Assembly: GCF_027484945.1 (NCBI RefSeq)
Contig: NZ_JAIXRZ010000058.1
Coordinates: 1-49,024 of the forward strand
Reading direction: 5' to 3'
DNA: 49,024 nucleotides
DNA from: Flavobacterium sp.
GTDB taxonomy: Bacteria; Bacteroidota; Bacteroidia; Flavobacteriales; Flavobacteriaceae
Below the pieces are notes generated by a model. The model saw only the letters and a program-made list of their open reading frames with translations. It did not search any database and was not told the DNA's origin. Shown in pieces: positions 18,092-26,226 of this stretch; position 1 is the first letter of the stretch; every line of letters begins with the position of its first letter. The position numbers and the translations under genes are program-made.

Positions 18092-18685
18092 ATGACAGAT
18101 TTTTGGATTTATTGTAAAATTGGTCTTGAGCATGTTTTGAATCTTCAGGGCTATGATCACTTGTTGTTTTTGATAGTCTTGACGGTGCCCTACAATTCAA
18201 AAGATTGGAAATCGTTACTCTTATTTGTATCCTTATTTACATTAGGGCATACGATATCCTTATTTCTGTCCGTTTTGGAAATCGTTAAGGTCAACCCTAC
18301 TTGGATTGAATTTCTAATTCCCATTACTATTTTAATTACAGCATTGTTTAATTTGTTTAAGCTTGGAAAATTAGGAAAACGAGATCCTATTCCGTTTGTG
18401 GGTGCAGTAACGTTTTTCTTTGGGATTATTCATGGGTTAGGATTCTCCAATTATTTTAACAATCTATTGCCCGGAGATGCCTCCGATAAGATGGCTCCCT
18501 TGATTGCGTTTGCTTTGGGAATTGAAGGGGCGCAACTGCTTCTAGTTGCCCTTGTTCTCATTCTCGGATTTATTTTTAAAACCTTGTTTCGCTTTAATCA
18601 ACGGGATTTTGTATTAATGCTCTCTGCCTTTGTTTTGGGTGTTGTGGTGCCCTTAATCCTGCAAAATCCAATTTGGGCTAAATAA
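18092..18685 (+). CDS. HupE/UreJ-like integral membrane protein
   Basis: A 197-residue protein with about six hydrophobic segments. It opens with FWIYCKIGLEHVLNLQGYDHLLFL, and the GxxHxxxxxDHxLF pattern, LFTLGHTISL and FFGIIHGLGF are characteristic of the HupE/UreJ family, whose histidines are thought to bind nickel or cobalt. No hydrogenase or urease gene is nearby, so the hydrogenase-linked role of the name-giving members need not apply. The 44 bases between it and the next gene contain a promoter element, so it may be monocistronic. Transport of a divalent metal is inferred. Confidence 0.82.
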   Translation: MTDFWIYCKIGLEHVLNLQGYDHLLFLIVLTVPYNSKDWKSLLLFVSLFTLGHTISLFLSVLEIVKVNPTWIEFLIPITILITALFNLFKLGKLGKRDPIPFVGAVTFFFGIIHGLGFSNYFNNLLPGDASDKMAPLIAFALGIEGAQLLLVALVLILGFIFKTLFRFNQRDFVLMLSAFVLGVVVPLILQNPIWAK

Positions 18686-18707
18686 ATTAGAATCTCCAAA
18701 AATTTCC

Positions 18708-18715
18708 TACATTTG
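18708..18715 (+). promoter_or_regulatory. Promoter -7 element of the dCMP deaminase-like gene
   Basis: TACATTTG matches TAnnTTTG and ends 14 bases before the ATG at 18730. Confidence 0.5.
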
Positions 18716-18729
18716 AGCAGTATAATACT

Positions 18730-19158
18730 ATGAAAACTGAAAAACGCAACAAATACGATAAGGCCTATTTACGCATAGCTTCAGAGTGGAGCAAATTGTC
18801 GTATTGCCAACGTAAGCAAGTAGGAGCGATTATTGTGCGCGATCGGATGATTATATCCGATGGGTATAATGGAACTCCTTCGGGATTTGAAAATTGTTGC
18901 GAAGACGATGAAGGATTAACCAAATGGTATGTTTTACATGCCGAGGCCAATGCCATCTCAAAAGTGGCGCGGTCTACCCAATCTTGTGAAAACGCAACCT
19001 TATACATTACGCTTTCACCTTGTAGAGAGTGCAGCAAATTAATACACCAATCTGGAATTACGCGCGTAGTCTATCAAAAGGGCTATCGGGATACTTCTGG
19101 GATTGATTTTTTAGAAAAAGCGGGTATTGCAGTAGAGCAAATCTCAGATTTGGAGTAA
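18730..19158 (+). CDS. dCMP deaminase-like protein (ComEB family)
   Basis: A zinc-dependent deaminase of 142 residues that probably converts dCMP to dUMP for thymidylate synthesis. The ligand motifs are HAEAN at 70-74 and PCREC at 97-101, and SKLSYCQRKQVGAIIV with GYNGTPSGFENC near residues 20-57 is the deoxycytidylate deaminase pattern, which differs from TadA. It lies between a HupE-like gene and ctpA, with 51 bp to the next start. It complements nrdAB and tdk in the same window. A free-nucleoside cytidine deaminase is less likely given the GYNGTPSG motif. Confidence 0.88.
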   Translation: MKTEKRNKYDKAYLRIASEWSKLSYCQRKQVGAIIVRDRMIISDGYNGTPSGFENCCEDDEGLTKWYVLHAEANAISKVARSTQSCENATLYITLSPCRECSKLIHQSGITRVVYQKGYRDTSGIDFLEKAGIAVEQISDLE

Positions 19159-19209
19159 AATAGTAAACCAATTGCTCCGTTTGTATTAAACACCAAACCT
19201 ACTTGAGGT

Positions 19210-20778
19210 ATGAAAATCAACAAGATCTACATTCCGGTTTTATTCTTTTCCTGTGTAGCCTTGGGAATTGTAATTGGTGGTTGGATCAATTATCCGGTGG
19301 CGCCCAAATACCCTAAAAATGATTACCGTGCTAAGTTAAACCGGTTACTCCACTTTATCGAAAATGAGTACATTGACGATGTAAAGACCGACTCTATTGT
19401 AGATGTAACGGTGACCAGTATTTTGGCCAATTTAGATCCCCATTCGATTTATGTAACGCCAAAAGAGCAGCTCCTTTTAGCCGATAATATGAAAGGCGAT
19501 TTTGTTGGGATTGGAATTAATTTCTATACCTACAACGATACCATAGCCGTTATTAAACCCATAGAAAATGGCCCTGCAGCCAAGGCAGGTATAAAAGAAG
19601 GTGACCGCATCCTCTATGCCAACAACCGACCATTATTCGGAAAAAAATTAAAGACGGAGGTAGTATACAATCAATTGCGTGGGGCCCCCAACACGCGTGT
19701 TTCCCTTACTGTTTACCGTAAATCAACAAAAAAAAGGTTCACCACCCAAGTACTCCGCGATGTAATTCCGATTAAGAGTGTGGTAGTGTCTACCCTATTG
19801 AATCCAAAGACGGGTTATATAAAAATTGAACGCTTTGCCGAAACGACGGGGCGTGAATTTCATGATGCCCTGCAAGAATTAAAACAAAAAGGGATTTCGT
19901 CGCTTGTAATCGATGTGCGCGAAAACGGCGGCGGTGTCATGGAATCGGCCATAGAAATTGCTGATGAGTTGCTTAAAAACAATGAATTAATCGTATTTAC
20001 AAAAAATAAAAAGGGCACAATCGAAAAAACTTTTGCTACTAGCAATGGGTTGTTTGAGCAGGGGAAAGTTACACTGCTGATTGATGAAAATTCGGCTTCG
20101 GCGAGTGAAATTTTTGCCGGCGCAATTCAAGATAACGACCGTGGATTAGTAGTAGGTCGCCGCTCTTTTGGGAAAGGATTGGTGCAACGTGAAATGCAGT
20201 TTGAAGACGGTTCAGCGGTACGTATTACGATTGCACGCTACTTTACACCAAGCGGGCGTTCGATTCAAAAACCCTATCAAAAGGGCGATGCGGAAAGCTA
20301 TTACAAAGAATATGAAAACCGTTTTGAGTCGGGCGAATTGCATGAAAAAGATAAAATAAAAACAACCGAAGCTCAAAAATTTAAAACCAAAAAAGGGCGA
20401 ATAGTTTATGGCGGTGGCGGAATAGTGCCTGATATTTTTGTGCCTCTTGAAAGCGCACATGGGGAAGAGAGTTTAGCGTATATTCTTAAATCGGGAATTA
20501 TGGGGCATTTTGTTTTTGAGCAACTTGACCGAGATCGAAAACGATATACAGGAATGCCTTTTGCGCTGTTTTTATCAAAAATTGAAACAGAAGATTATGT
20601 GACTCCGTTTGAAAAGTACTTAGAGATTTCGGGGGTATCGCTGCGGTTATCTCAAAGTAAATCGCTAGTTAACCATTATGTTCAAGCCGAATTCGCTCGT
20701 CAATTGTATGGAGATTCCTACTATTATCAATTGTTATTAAAAAGAGATCCGATGATTCAAAAAATACTCACGAAGTAG
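19210..20778 (+). CDS. Carboxy-terminal processing protease, S41 family
   Basis: A CtpA/Prc-type serine protease of 522 residues that trims or degrades envelope proteins from their C-termini. An N-terminal membrane anchor or signal (IPVLFFSCVALGIVIGG) leads to a linker domain. A PDZ domain follows (about 88-170, with GDFVGIGINF and GPAAKAGIKEGDRI). The S41 catalytic core has ENGGGVMESAIEIADELL and the Ser-Lys dyad S297 (in NSASASE) and K322 (in SFGKG), 25 residues apart as in plant D1 protease. About 120 residues follow the core. It overlaps the convergent flavoprotein gene by 11 bp at its 3' end. Confidence 0.94.
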   Translation: MKINKIYIPVLFFSCVALGIVIGGWINYPVAPKYPKNDYRAKLNRLLHFIENEYIDDVKTDSIVDVTVTSILANLDPHSIYVTPKEQLLLADNMKGDFVGIGINFYTYNDTIAVIKPIENGPAAKAGIKEGDRILYANNRPLFGKKLKTEVVYNQLRGAPNTRVSLTVYRKSTKKRFTTQVLRDVIPIKSVVVSTLLNPKTGYIKIERFAETTGREFHDALQELKQKGISSLVIDVRENGGGVMESAIEIADELLKNNELIVFTKNKKGTIEKTFATSNGLFEQGKVTLLIDENSASASEIFAGAIQDNDRGLVVGRRSFGKGLVQREMQFEDGSAVRITIARYFTPSGRSIQKPYQKGDAESYYKEYENRFESGELHEKDKIKTTEAQKFKTKKGRIVYGGGGIVPDIFVPLESAHGEESLAYILKSGIMGHFVFEQLDRDRKRYTGMPFALFLSKIETEDYVTPFEKYLEISGVSLRLSQSKSLVNHYVQAEFARQLYGDSYYYQLLLKRDPMIQKILTK

Positions 20779-21397
20779 TTGGGTTTTTTGGGCGTATACT
20801 ATCGTGAATCTGAACAGGCGAACCATTATTCCAATCGGTGAGTATATCTGTAGCTACCGAAGCGCCACTTCCTGCAGCAATAGCCAACTGACTGCGCCAT
20901 CCGGCAAGTGTACCACATACATATAGGCCAGGTTTTACCAAATGATCAGTATTGCGTAACTGCAATCGATTTTTGGCTGGATTGGCTTTTTGATGAGGCA
21001 TTTCAAAACGTTCTAACCCTGATATTGGTAATGGATTGCCCGCCCCAATAGCGATGACAACCGTTTTAGAGTGCAAGGTTGTTCCTTCGTTTGTGGTGAT
21101 TATAAATTCAGGAAATTCTCCTTCGATTGCGGTAATTTTAACTCCGGGAATTTGTTGAACATGCGGATATAAAGTTGCCAATTGTGCAACGCTTTGAACC
21201 AATAAATCAGCACCTAAAGTGCCGGCAGGAATGCCATAAGCATTATTAAATACAGCCTCTTGAAGTGATGATGATTTTTGGTGCGTTAGGATTCCAATTT
21301 TTTTATCGGCAGCAAAGGGTTTATGATGTGCCGATCCAAGAATTAAAGCACAGGAAACACCCGAAACACCGCCACCAATGATGAGTACGTCAAACAT
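20768..21397 (-). CDS. Single-domain FAD-dependent (thioredoxin reductase-like) protein
   Basis: A 209-residue flavoprotein. It opens with a complete FAD-binding dinucleotide fold (VLIIGGGVSGVSCALIL, residues 4-20), has VVIAIGAG near 113-120, and a C-terminal PGLYVCGTLAGWRSQLAIAAGSGASVATDI matching the FAD-binding end of thioredoxin reductases. The central NAD(P) domain and the CxxC pair of true thioredoxin reductases are missing, so it is a reduced version, near 210 rather than 310 residues. It starts one base after the stop of a tiny membrane protein and is probably coupled to it. Its electron partner is unknown. Confidence 0.82.
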   Translation of the reverse strand: MFDVLIIGGGVSGVSCALILGSAHHKPFAADKKIGILTHQKSSSLQEAVFNNAYGIPAGTLGADLLVQSVAQLATLYPHVQQIPGVKITAIEGEFPEFIITTNEGTTLHSKTVVIAIGAGNPLPISGLERFEMPHQKANPAKNRLQLRNTDHLVKPGLYVCGTLAGWRSQLAIAAGSGASVATDILTDWNNGSPVQIHDSIRPKNPTTS

Positions 21398-21398
21398 C

Positions 21399-21599
21399 TT
21401 ATTGATTTTTCATTTTATCCTGAATTTTCTTCGACATTTTAAAAATCAAAAGAATAAAAACGGCACAAAATGAGGCAACGATTCCAATTAAAGCAACTAA
21501 ACTATTGCCTTCAAACGGACGATCAAAATCCAATTGCATGATGTTGATTACGATTAGGGCAAATGCTACAAACAGTAATAAGGTAGTAAATACTTTCAT
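21399..21599 (-). CDS. Small two-helix membrane protein
   Basis: 66 residues with two hydrophobic segments (about 5-22 and 32-53) and a basic cytoplasmic tail (KMSKKIQDKMKNQ), so both ends should face the cytoplasm. It lies one base upstream of the flavoprotein on the same strand, which suggests a shared mRNA and perhaps a membrane partner for it. I do not recognise the family. The ATG at 21599 follows an AT-rich region with no clear promoter. Confidence 0.7.
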   Translation of the reverse strand: MKVFTTLLLFVAFALIVINIMQLDFDRPFEGNSLVALIGIVASFCAVFILLIFKMSKKIQDKMKNQ

Positions 21600-21746
21600 T
21601 TATTTTAATTGAGGGTGTAAAGTTAAAAATTTTTGATGAGTCAAAGCGTGCTTTAACATTCGATACCCATATTTTAACAGCAATTGCTAAACCGATTATT
21701 TAAGAGTTTCTGTTTGCATTGATCCGATACGGTCGATCAAAAACAG

Positions 21747-21754
21747 TATCTTTG
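21747..21754 (+). promoter_or_regulatory. Promoter -7 element of the DUF3109 gene
   Basis: TATCTTTG matches TAnnTTTG and ends 17 bases before the ATG at 21772. Confidence 0.55.
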
Positions 21755-21771
21755 TAAAAACTATTATTTCT

Positions 21772-22350
21772 ATGTTTCAGCTCGGAAAAACCATCATCTC
21801 AGAAGACATTCTTGAAAAAGAGTTTGTGTGCAACCTGAGCGCTTGCAAAGGCGCGTGTTGTGTCGATGGCGATGCAGGGGCGCCCTTAAGTTTGGAAGAA
21901 ACAAAAATATTAGAATCGATTTATCCCCAAATAAAACCCTATTTACGTCCTGAGGGAATTGAAGCCATTGAACGATTAGGTACATGGGTGGAAGGAACCG
22001 AACAAGATTTGGAAACCCCCTTAATCAACAATAAAGATTGCGCCTATGTGATTTTTGATGGCGATACCGCTTTATGTGGTATTGAGCAAGCCTACAATGA
22101 AGGAATTGTCGATTGGAAGAAACCTGTTTCGTGCCATTTATATCCCATACGCATCAAAGATTTTTCAGAATTTGCAGCGGTAAATTATGACCGTTGGGAT
22201 ATTTGTGATCCGGCTTGTGCCCTTGGAAAAGAACTGCAAGTTCCTGTATATCAATTTGTAAAAGAAGCATTGATTCGTCGCTTTGGCGAAAATTGGTACA
22301 CCGAATTGGAAAAGGTTGCCAAAGAATTAGCGGAGGAGCGCAAACGATAA
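21772..22350 (+). CDS. DUF3109 family cysteine-cluster protein
   Basis: A 192-residue cytoplasmic protein with conserved cysteines: CNLSACKGACC near residues 20-30, NKDCAYV and LCGIEQ in the middle, SCHLYPIR near 125, and DICDPAC near 141-147. The pattern matches DUF3109 and resembles the Fe/Zn-chelating YkgJ cluster, so it probably binds a metal or Fe-S centre. The biochemical role is not known. It has its own promoter and an intrinsic terminator directly after it. No partner gene is suggested by the neighbours. Confidence 0.87.
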   Translation: MFQLGKTIISEDILEKEFVCNLSACKGACCVDGDAGAPLSLEETKILESIYPQIKPYLRPEGIEAIERLGTWVEGTEQDLETPLINNKDCAYVIFDGDTALCGIEQAYNEGIVDWKKPVSCHLYPIRIKDFSEFAAVNYDRWDICDPACALGKELQVPVYQFVKEALIRRFGENWYTELEKVAKELAEERKR

Positions 22351-22361
22351 GTAAAAAATAA

Positions 22362-22389
22362 AAACCCGAAACAATGTTTCAGGTTTTTT
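22362..22389 (+). terminator. Terminator after the DUF3109 gene
   Basis: AAACCCGAAAC and GTTTCAGGTTT form a stem with one wobble pair and an AATG loop, followed by six T. The A-rich left flank means it could also end transcription of the minus-strand tRNA gene, since the two lie back to back. Confidence 0.85.
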
Positions 22390-22391
22390 CG

Positions 22392-22465
22392 TGGAGAAGA
22401 TGGGGCTCGAACCCACGACCTCTACGCTGCCAGCGTAGCGCTCTAGCCAACTGAGCTACATCCCC
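22392..22465 (-). tRNA. tRNA-Ala(GGC)
   Basis: The 74-nt minus-strand sequence folds as a full cloverleaf. The D stem GCTC/GAGC has an AGTTGGCTA loop. The anticodon stem CTACG/CGTAG has the loop CTGGCAG, giving anticodon GGC (alanine, codons GCC and GCU). The T arm has loop TTCGAGC with a T-stem whose first pair is G-U. The acceptor stem has a G-U at 3-70 and what looks like a U-U mismatch at 6-67. The discriminator is A and the 3' CCA is not encoded. Confidence 0.95.
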
Positions 22466-22560
22466 ATTATTTTTTTCAAATTTATGAATGTTTTTGAATT
22501 TATCTACTTTAAATGATAAAATTATATATGTTGTTAATTTTTAGAACATTGATTTGAAAA

Positions 22561-22593
22561 TTGCATTAAAAATCAAAAATAAATTTATATTTG
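22561..22593 (+). promoter_or_regulatory. Promoter of the Omp28-like/T9SS gene pair
   Basis: TTG at 22561-22563, a 22-bp spacer and TATATTTG at 22586-22593 make a complete Bacteroidetes promoter. The leader to the ATG at 22628 is about 28 nt. It should drive both T9SS cargo genes. Confidence 0.8.
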
Positions 22594-22627
22594 TAAGCTA
22601 TTAACATCTTAGAAACACACCTATAAC

Positions 22628-24346
22628 ATGAGAAAAATTACATTATCTTTATTTTTTACAACTTTTTACAGTTTGTTATCGTTTTCACAAACGATAGTAA
22701 GTACAACACCTCAAAACAGAAAAGTTATCCTGGAAGAGTTTACAGGTATCAATTGTGTGTATTGTCCTCAAGGACATACTATTGCCAACAACATTAAAAA
22801 TGCAAATCCTAACAATGTTTTTCTTGTTAATGTTCACGTTGGTGGTTTTTCTACACCGGGTGCAGGTCAGCCCGATTTTAGAACTCCATTTGGTTCAGGT
22901 TTTACGGGTCAAGCAGGTGTTACCGGTTATCCAGCAGGTACTGTAAACCGCACACAATTTTCAGGATTAGCTCAAAATGGTGGTACAGGTACGGCAATGA
23001 ATAGAAACAACTGGACCAATGCTACCAACCAAATTTTAGCTCAAAGTTCCTATGTAAATGTTGCGACTACCGCTTCAATTAATGTGAGCACAAGAGTATT
23101 AACGGTTCTAGTTGAAGCATATTATACAGGTTCTAGCCCTGTTGCTACAAATAGATTAAACGTAGCGTTACTTCAAAACAATACTTTAGGCCCACAAACG
23201 GGTGGTAATTTGGGTGATCAATATAATCACCAACACCGTTTAGTGCATATGATCACTGGTCAATGGGGAGAAACTATAAATACTACTACTTCGGGAACTT
23301 TTGTTACAAGAACTTACAACTATACAATTCCTGCAAGTTATAATTTAGTTCCTGCTGAAATGGGTGAGTTTGAAGTGGTTGCTTTTATGGCAGAATCACA
23401 ACAAAAAATTGTTTCTGGAAATGGAGCTGCAGCTACTTACACAGGCTTGATCAGTAATGATGCAAGTATTAAAGAGGTTAAAGGAATTTCAGATCAGTGT
23501 GTTGCTTCTGTTTCTCCAAAAATTGAAATACAGAATTATGGACAAAATAATTTAACAACATTGCCGATTACTTATAGCATTAATGGTGGAACACCTCAAA
23601 TTTTTAATTGGTCAGGAAATTTAGCACCTTTAGCGCGTCAAGTTGTTAATTTATCTTCAATTTCGTACAACTTACAAGCATCAAACACATTGAATGTGAG
23701 TATTCCAACTGATGGGAACAATGCAAATAATAGTGGTGTGACTTCATTTGCTAAAGCGAGTGAAACAGCTACTAGTGATATAGTAATTAAAATTACGTTA
23801 GACCAATATGGTTCAGAAACTTCATGGGAACTTAGAAACTCTGCAGGTACTGTTGTTGCCTCTAGTCCAACTTATGCTGACGCTGCTGCTGCTGGGGAAT
23901 ACCCACAACCCGATGTTAATTTAACAGTACCTAATGATTGTTATACATTTATTGTTAACGATTCGTATGGTGATGGTATGTACGGAGCATATGGTTTTGG
24001 TGGGTATCAAGTTTTTAGTAATGGCAATGTAATTCCTGGTATCGAAGGAGGTAATTTTGGAGGTTCTGAGTCTAAAACATTTGGGGTTAATAATCCACTT
24101 TCTAGTTCAGAATTTGAATCAAGCGCTATTGAGTTATATCCTAACCCAACCACAGGTGTTGTATACTTCAAATCCAACTACAATGCAGATGTTGAAATAT
24201 TAGATCTTACAGGAAAAGTATTAATCACTGTAAAAAATATTTCAAACAATGAAACCATTAACTTAAACGGTTTACAGGCTGGAGTTTACTTAGCAAAATT
24301 TATGTCTGAAGGCCGCGAAGAGATTAAAAAGATTATTTTAAATTAA
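22628..24346 (+). CDS. Omp28-like thioredoxin-fold protein with T9SS sorting domain
   Basis: A secreted 572-residue protein. A signal peptide ends near SFSQ (residue 21). The N-terminal half (about 28-270) resembles Omp28-type proteins, with a thioredoxin-like motif CVYC at 43-46 in EEFTGINCVYCPQG. A middle beta-sandwich (about 380-485) contains the DSYGDGMYG pattern common in Bacteroidetes surface proteins. The end is a type A T9SS domain (LYPNPTTGVVYF to KKIILN, about 502-572). It should be exported through the T9SS and displayed on the surface. The CxxC suggests thiol redox or metal binding outside the cell, but no activity is established. The next T9SS gene starts 12 bp downstream. Confidence 0.87.
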   Translation: MRKITLSLFFTTFYSLLSFSQTIVSTTPQNRKVILEEFTGINCVYCPQGHTIANNIKNANPNNVFLVNVHVGGFSTPGAGQPDFRTPFGSGFTGQAGVTGYPAGTVNRTQFSGLAQNGGTGTAMNRNNWTNATNQILAQSSYVNVATTASINVSTRVLTVLVEAYYTGSSPVATNRLNVALLQNNTLGPQTGGNLGDQYNHQHRLVHMITGQWGETINTTTSGTFVTRTYNYTIPASYNLVPAEMGEFEVVAFMAESQQKIVSGNGAAATYTGLISNDASIKEVKGISDQCVASVSPKIEIQNYGQNNLTTLPITYSINGGTPQIFNWSGNLAPLARQVVNLSSISYNLQASNTLNVSIPTDGNNANNSGVTSFAKASETATSDIVIKITLDQYGSETSWELRNSAGTVVASSPTYADAAAAGEYPQPDVNLTVPNDCYTFIVNDSYGDGMYGAYGFGGYQVFSNGNVIPGIEGGNFGGSESKTFGVNNPLSSSEFESSAIELYPNPTTGVVYFKSNYNADVEILDLTGKVLITVKNISNNETINLNGLQAGVYLAKFMSEGREEIKKIILN

Positions 24347-24358
24347 AATATATCAATA

Positions 24359-25096
24359 ATGAAAAAAGTAATTTTTACCAACATACTTGTTTTTGCAAGT
24401 ATGTTTGGTTTTTCTCAAATATCATTGTCAGTTGGTGGAGTTAATGTTCCTAGTGGTACTGTATTAGCTAGAACTCAGTTAGGCTATCCCGCAGCTGAAA
24501 TATTGTTTAGAGTTAGAAATAATGGACCAGCAACTACTAATGTTTGGATCAAGTGTGAAGATTTAGTGAATAATAATGGAAGTAATTTTCAATTGTGTTT
24601 TGGTCAAGAATGTCTTCCAGAAGTTTCTGAAAATACTATTTACCCTACCACCGGTTCGGTTACATTAGCACCTAATGCTTCCAATGGAAATTTTGATCAT
24701 TTTTTGAATGATAATGCGGGGAGTGGAACTTTTCCATTAGATTTTGTATTTCGATTTTTTCAAACGAATCAGGCGACTCAAGGAGGAGCAGAAGTAGGAA
24801 ATGCAATTACAGTTACCTATAGATATGATCCTAATTTATCAGTTGATGAGATTGATCAATTGCAATCTTCGGGTGTGATTGTTAAATCTACTTTAGTTGA
24901 AAGCGAACTCGTATTAGACGTTTTAAAAGCTACTACAATGACTATAGTTGATTTGAATGGTAAAGTTCTTCATTCATCTAGTTTAAATTACGGAATTCAA
25001 TCTATAGATGTTTCAAATTTCAACTCAGGTGTATATTTGATTAATTTTATAAACGCTGAAGGGATTCGTACTTCTAAAAAAATTATAAAAAGATAA
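24359..25096 (+). CDS. Small T9SS-exported protein, function unknown
   Basis: 245 residues with a signal peptide (FASMFGFSQ, cut near 19) and a T9SS type A-like end (about 175-245, with LVLDVLKATTMTIVDLNGKVL and the ending GIRTSKKIIKR). The middle is a beta-rich domain with two cysteines (CFGQEC) and no family I can name. It follows the Omp28-like gene by 12 bp and ends at a strong terminator, so the pair is an operon. Both genes are visibly AT-richer than their neighbours. It may be a surface partner of the upstream protein. Confidence 0.8.
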   Translation: MKKVIFTNILVFASMFGFSQISLSVGGVNVPSGTVLARTQLGYPAAEILFRVRNNGPATTNVWIKCEDLVNNNGSNFQLCFGQECLPEVSENTIYPTTGSVTLAPNASNGNFDHFLNDNAGSGTFPLDFVFRFFQTNQATQGGAEVGNAITVTYRYDPNLSVDEIDQLQSSGVIVKSTLVESELVLDVLKATTMTIVDLNGKVLHSSSLNYGIQSIDVSNFNSGVYLINFINAEGIRTSKKIIKR

Positions 25097-25118
25097 TTTA
25101 TATTATATTCAAATAAAG

Positions 25119-25141
25119 AACCGCCTTATGGCGGTTTTTTT
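25119..25141 (+). terminator. Terminator of the two-gene T9SS operon
   Basis: AACCGCC (25119-25125), a TTAT loop and GGCGGTT (25130-25136) are followed by a T run to 25141. The T run touches the stop codon of the convergent cytochrome gene. Confidence 0.92.
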
Positions 25142-26225
25142 ATAAAGAATTAATCCATTCTTCAACTAGATTAACACCTTCAACATGCTTTTTTGTTCTT
25201 CCAAGCGGCGGCATAATATACAATATGTCGTTTTCTGTATTTATCCTATAATGTAATATGGATTGACCATAATTTCCAGGTTGAATAATTAAATTGTTAT
25301 ATCCTTGTAAATAATGAGCAGCTATTCTATTAACCCCCATTTTTGATGGATTTATCGTTTCATTAAAAGAAAATCTTAAATTCATATGCCCAGCTTCACC
25401 GCCAGTAACATGACAATGTGCACAATTTGCATCAAAATAGGAACGCACTCTGAGATTTAACGGTTGAGATGCGTCTTTATAATCGGCTATTGAAACAATG
25501 GTATTTGGTAAGTTGTCTTCTAAATAACCCATTTCAATCCATTTGTCCAATTGATTTTTTATACCATCATTGTAATTATAATTAAAATTCAAATTTTGGG
25601 GTTTTATGCCTAAAGGGAACTTGTGATCTGTATTTATAGTACTATGACATCTGTTGCATTCATAATCGGCTTCAGGAGTTCTGTACTCAACAGTTTGTAC
25701 AATGTTATTTTCGTCTTTCCATTGTATTGTTCTTGTTGTACTTTGATTTGTTAAAACAGCATCCGTTTGATTGTCGTTCCATATATATTGAGCAAATATC
25801 CACCCCGATTCTTTTTTGATCATCAATCGGGTTTCAATGATTTTTGTAGTATTACTTGGTTGAACATTAGTGTAATAAAAAACTTTAATTACTACACTGC
25901 CAGTAGGTAAATTCAAAATAGAATGGTCGCTCACATAGGTAGCTTTAGTGTTTTTGGGCATCCAAACAAAACGTTTTTTTAACGCATAATCACTAAATAA
26001 TTCGCTGGCCGGTTTGTAGGGTAAAACCCCTAAGGCTGGTTGTAAATTTTTCAGCTCCCCATTAAAAAAATGATAGTCCGAAAGCTTTGGGTAGGGAACT
26101 TGTGATAAATCAAAAACCACTGGCGATTCGGCTATTGTTTCGTAGTTTTCGTTGGACGAACACGAATAGGTAATTCCGCTAATACATAGCAATAAACAAA
26201 ACCCTATGTTGCGCCAAAAATGCAT
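25140..26225 (-). CDS. SO2930-like diheme cytochrome c lipoprotein
   Basis: A 361-residue exported protein. The start has a lipoprotein-type signal (LLLCISGITYSC, lipidated Cys about 22). Two c-type heme motifs are visible: CNRCH at 190-194 and CAHCH at 268-272. The sequence between and around them, with MPPLGRTKKHVEGVNLVEEWI near the end, fits the SO2930-type diheme cytochrome family. The nearby Met residues may be axial ligands. It lies one base downstream of the DUF6029 barrel gene on the same strand and shares its operon. It probably carries electrons in the periplasm or outer membrane; donor and acceptor are unknown. Confidence 0.88.
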   Translation of the reverse strand: MHFWRNIGFCLLLCISGITYSCSSNENYETIAESPVVFDLSQVPYPKLSDYHFFNGELKNLQPALGVLPYKPASELFSDYALKKRFVWMPKNTKATYVSDHSILNLPTGSVVIKVFYYTNVQPSNTTKIIETRLMIKKESGWIFAQYIWNDNQTDAVLTNQSTTRTIQWKDENNIVQTVEYRTPEADYECNRCHSTINTDHKFPLGIKPQNLNFNYNYNDGIKNQLDKWIEMGYLEDNLPNTIVSIADYKDASQPLNLRVRSYFDANCAHCHVTGGEAGHMNLRFSFNETINPSKMGVNRIAAHYLQGYNNLIIQPGNYGQSILHYRINTENDILYIMPPLGRTKKHVEGVNLVEEWINSL

Positions 26226-26226
26226 A

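Noticed and set aside
22392..22465. Encoded 3' CCA on the tRNA
   Set aside because: The CCA-like bases at the 3' end are acceptor-stem positions 71-72 and the discriminator; the full cloverleaf count leaves no encoded CCA.
22351..22627. Integrated element at the tRNA-Ala gene
   Set aside because: No integrase, recombinase or repeat of the tRNA end was seen; only composition hints at transfer.
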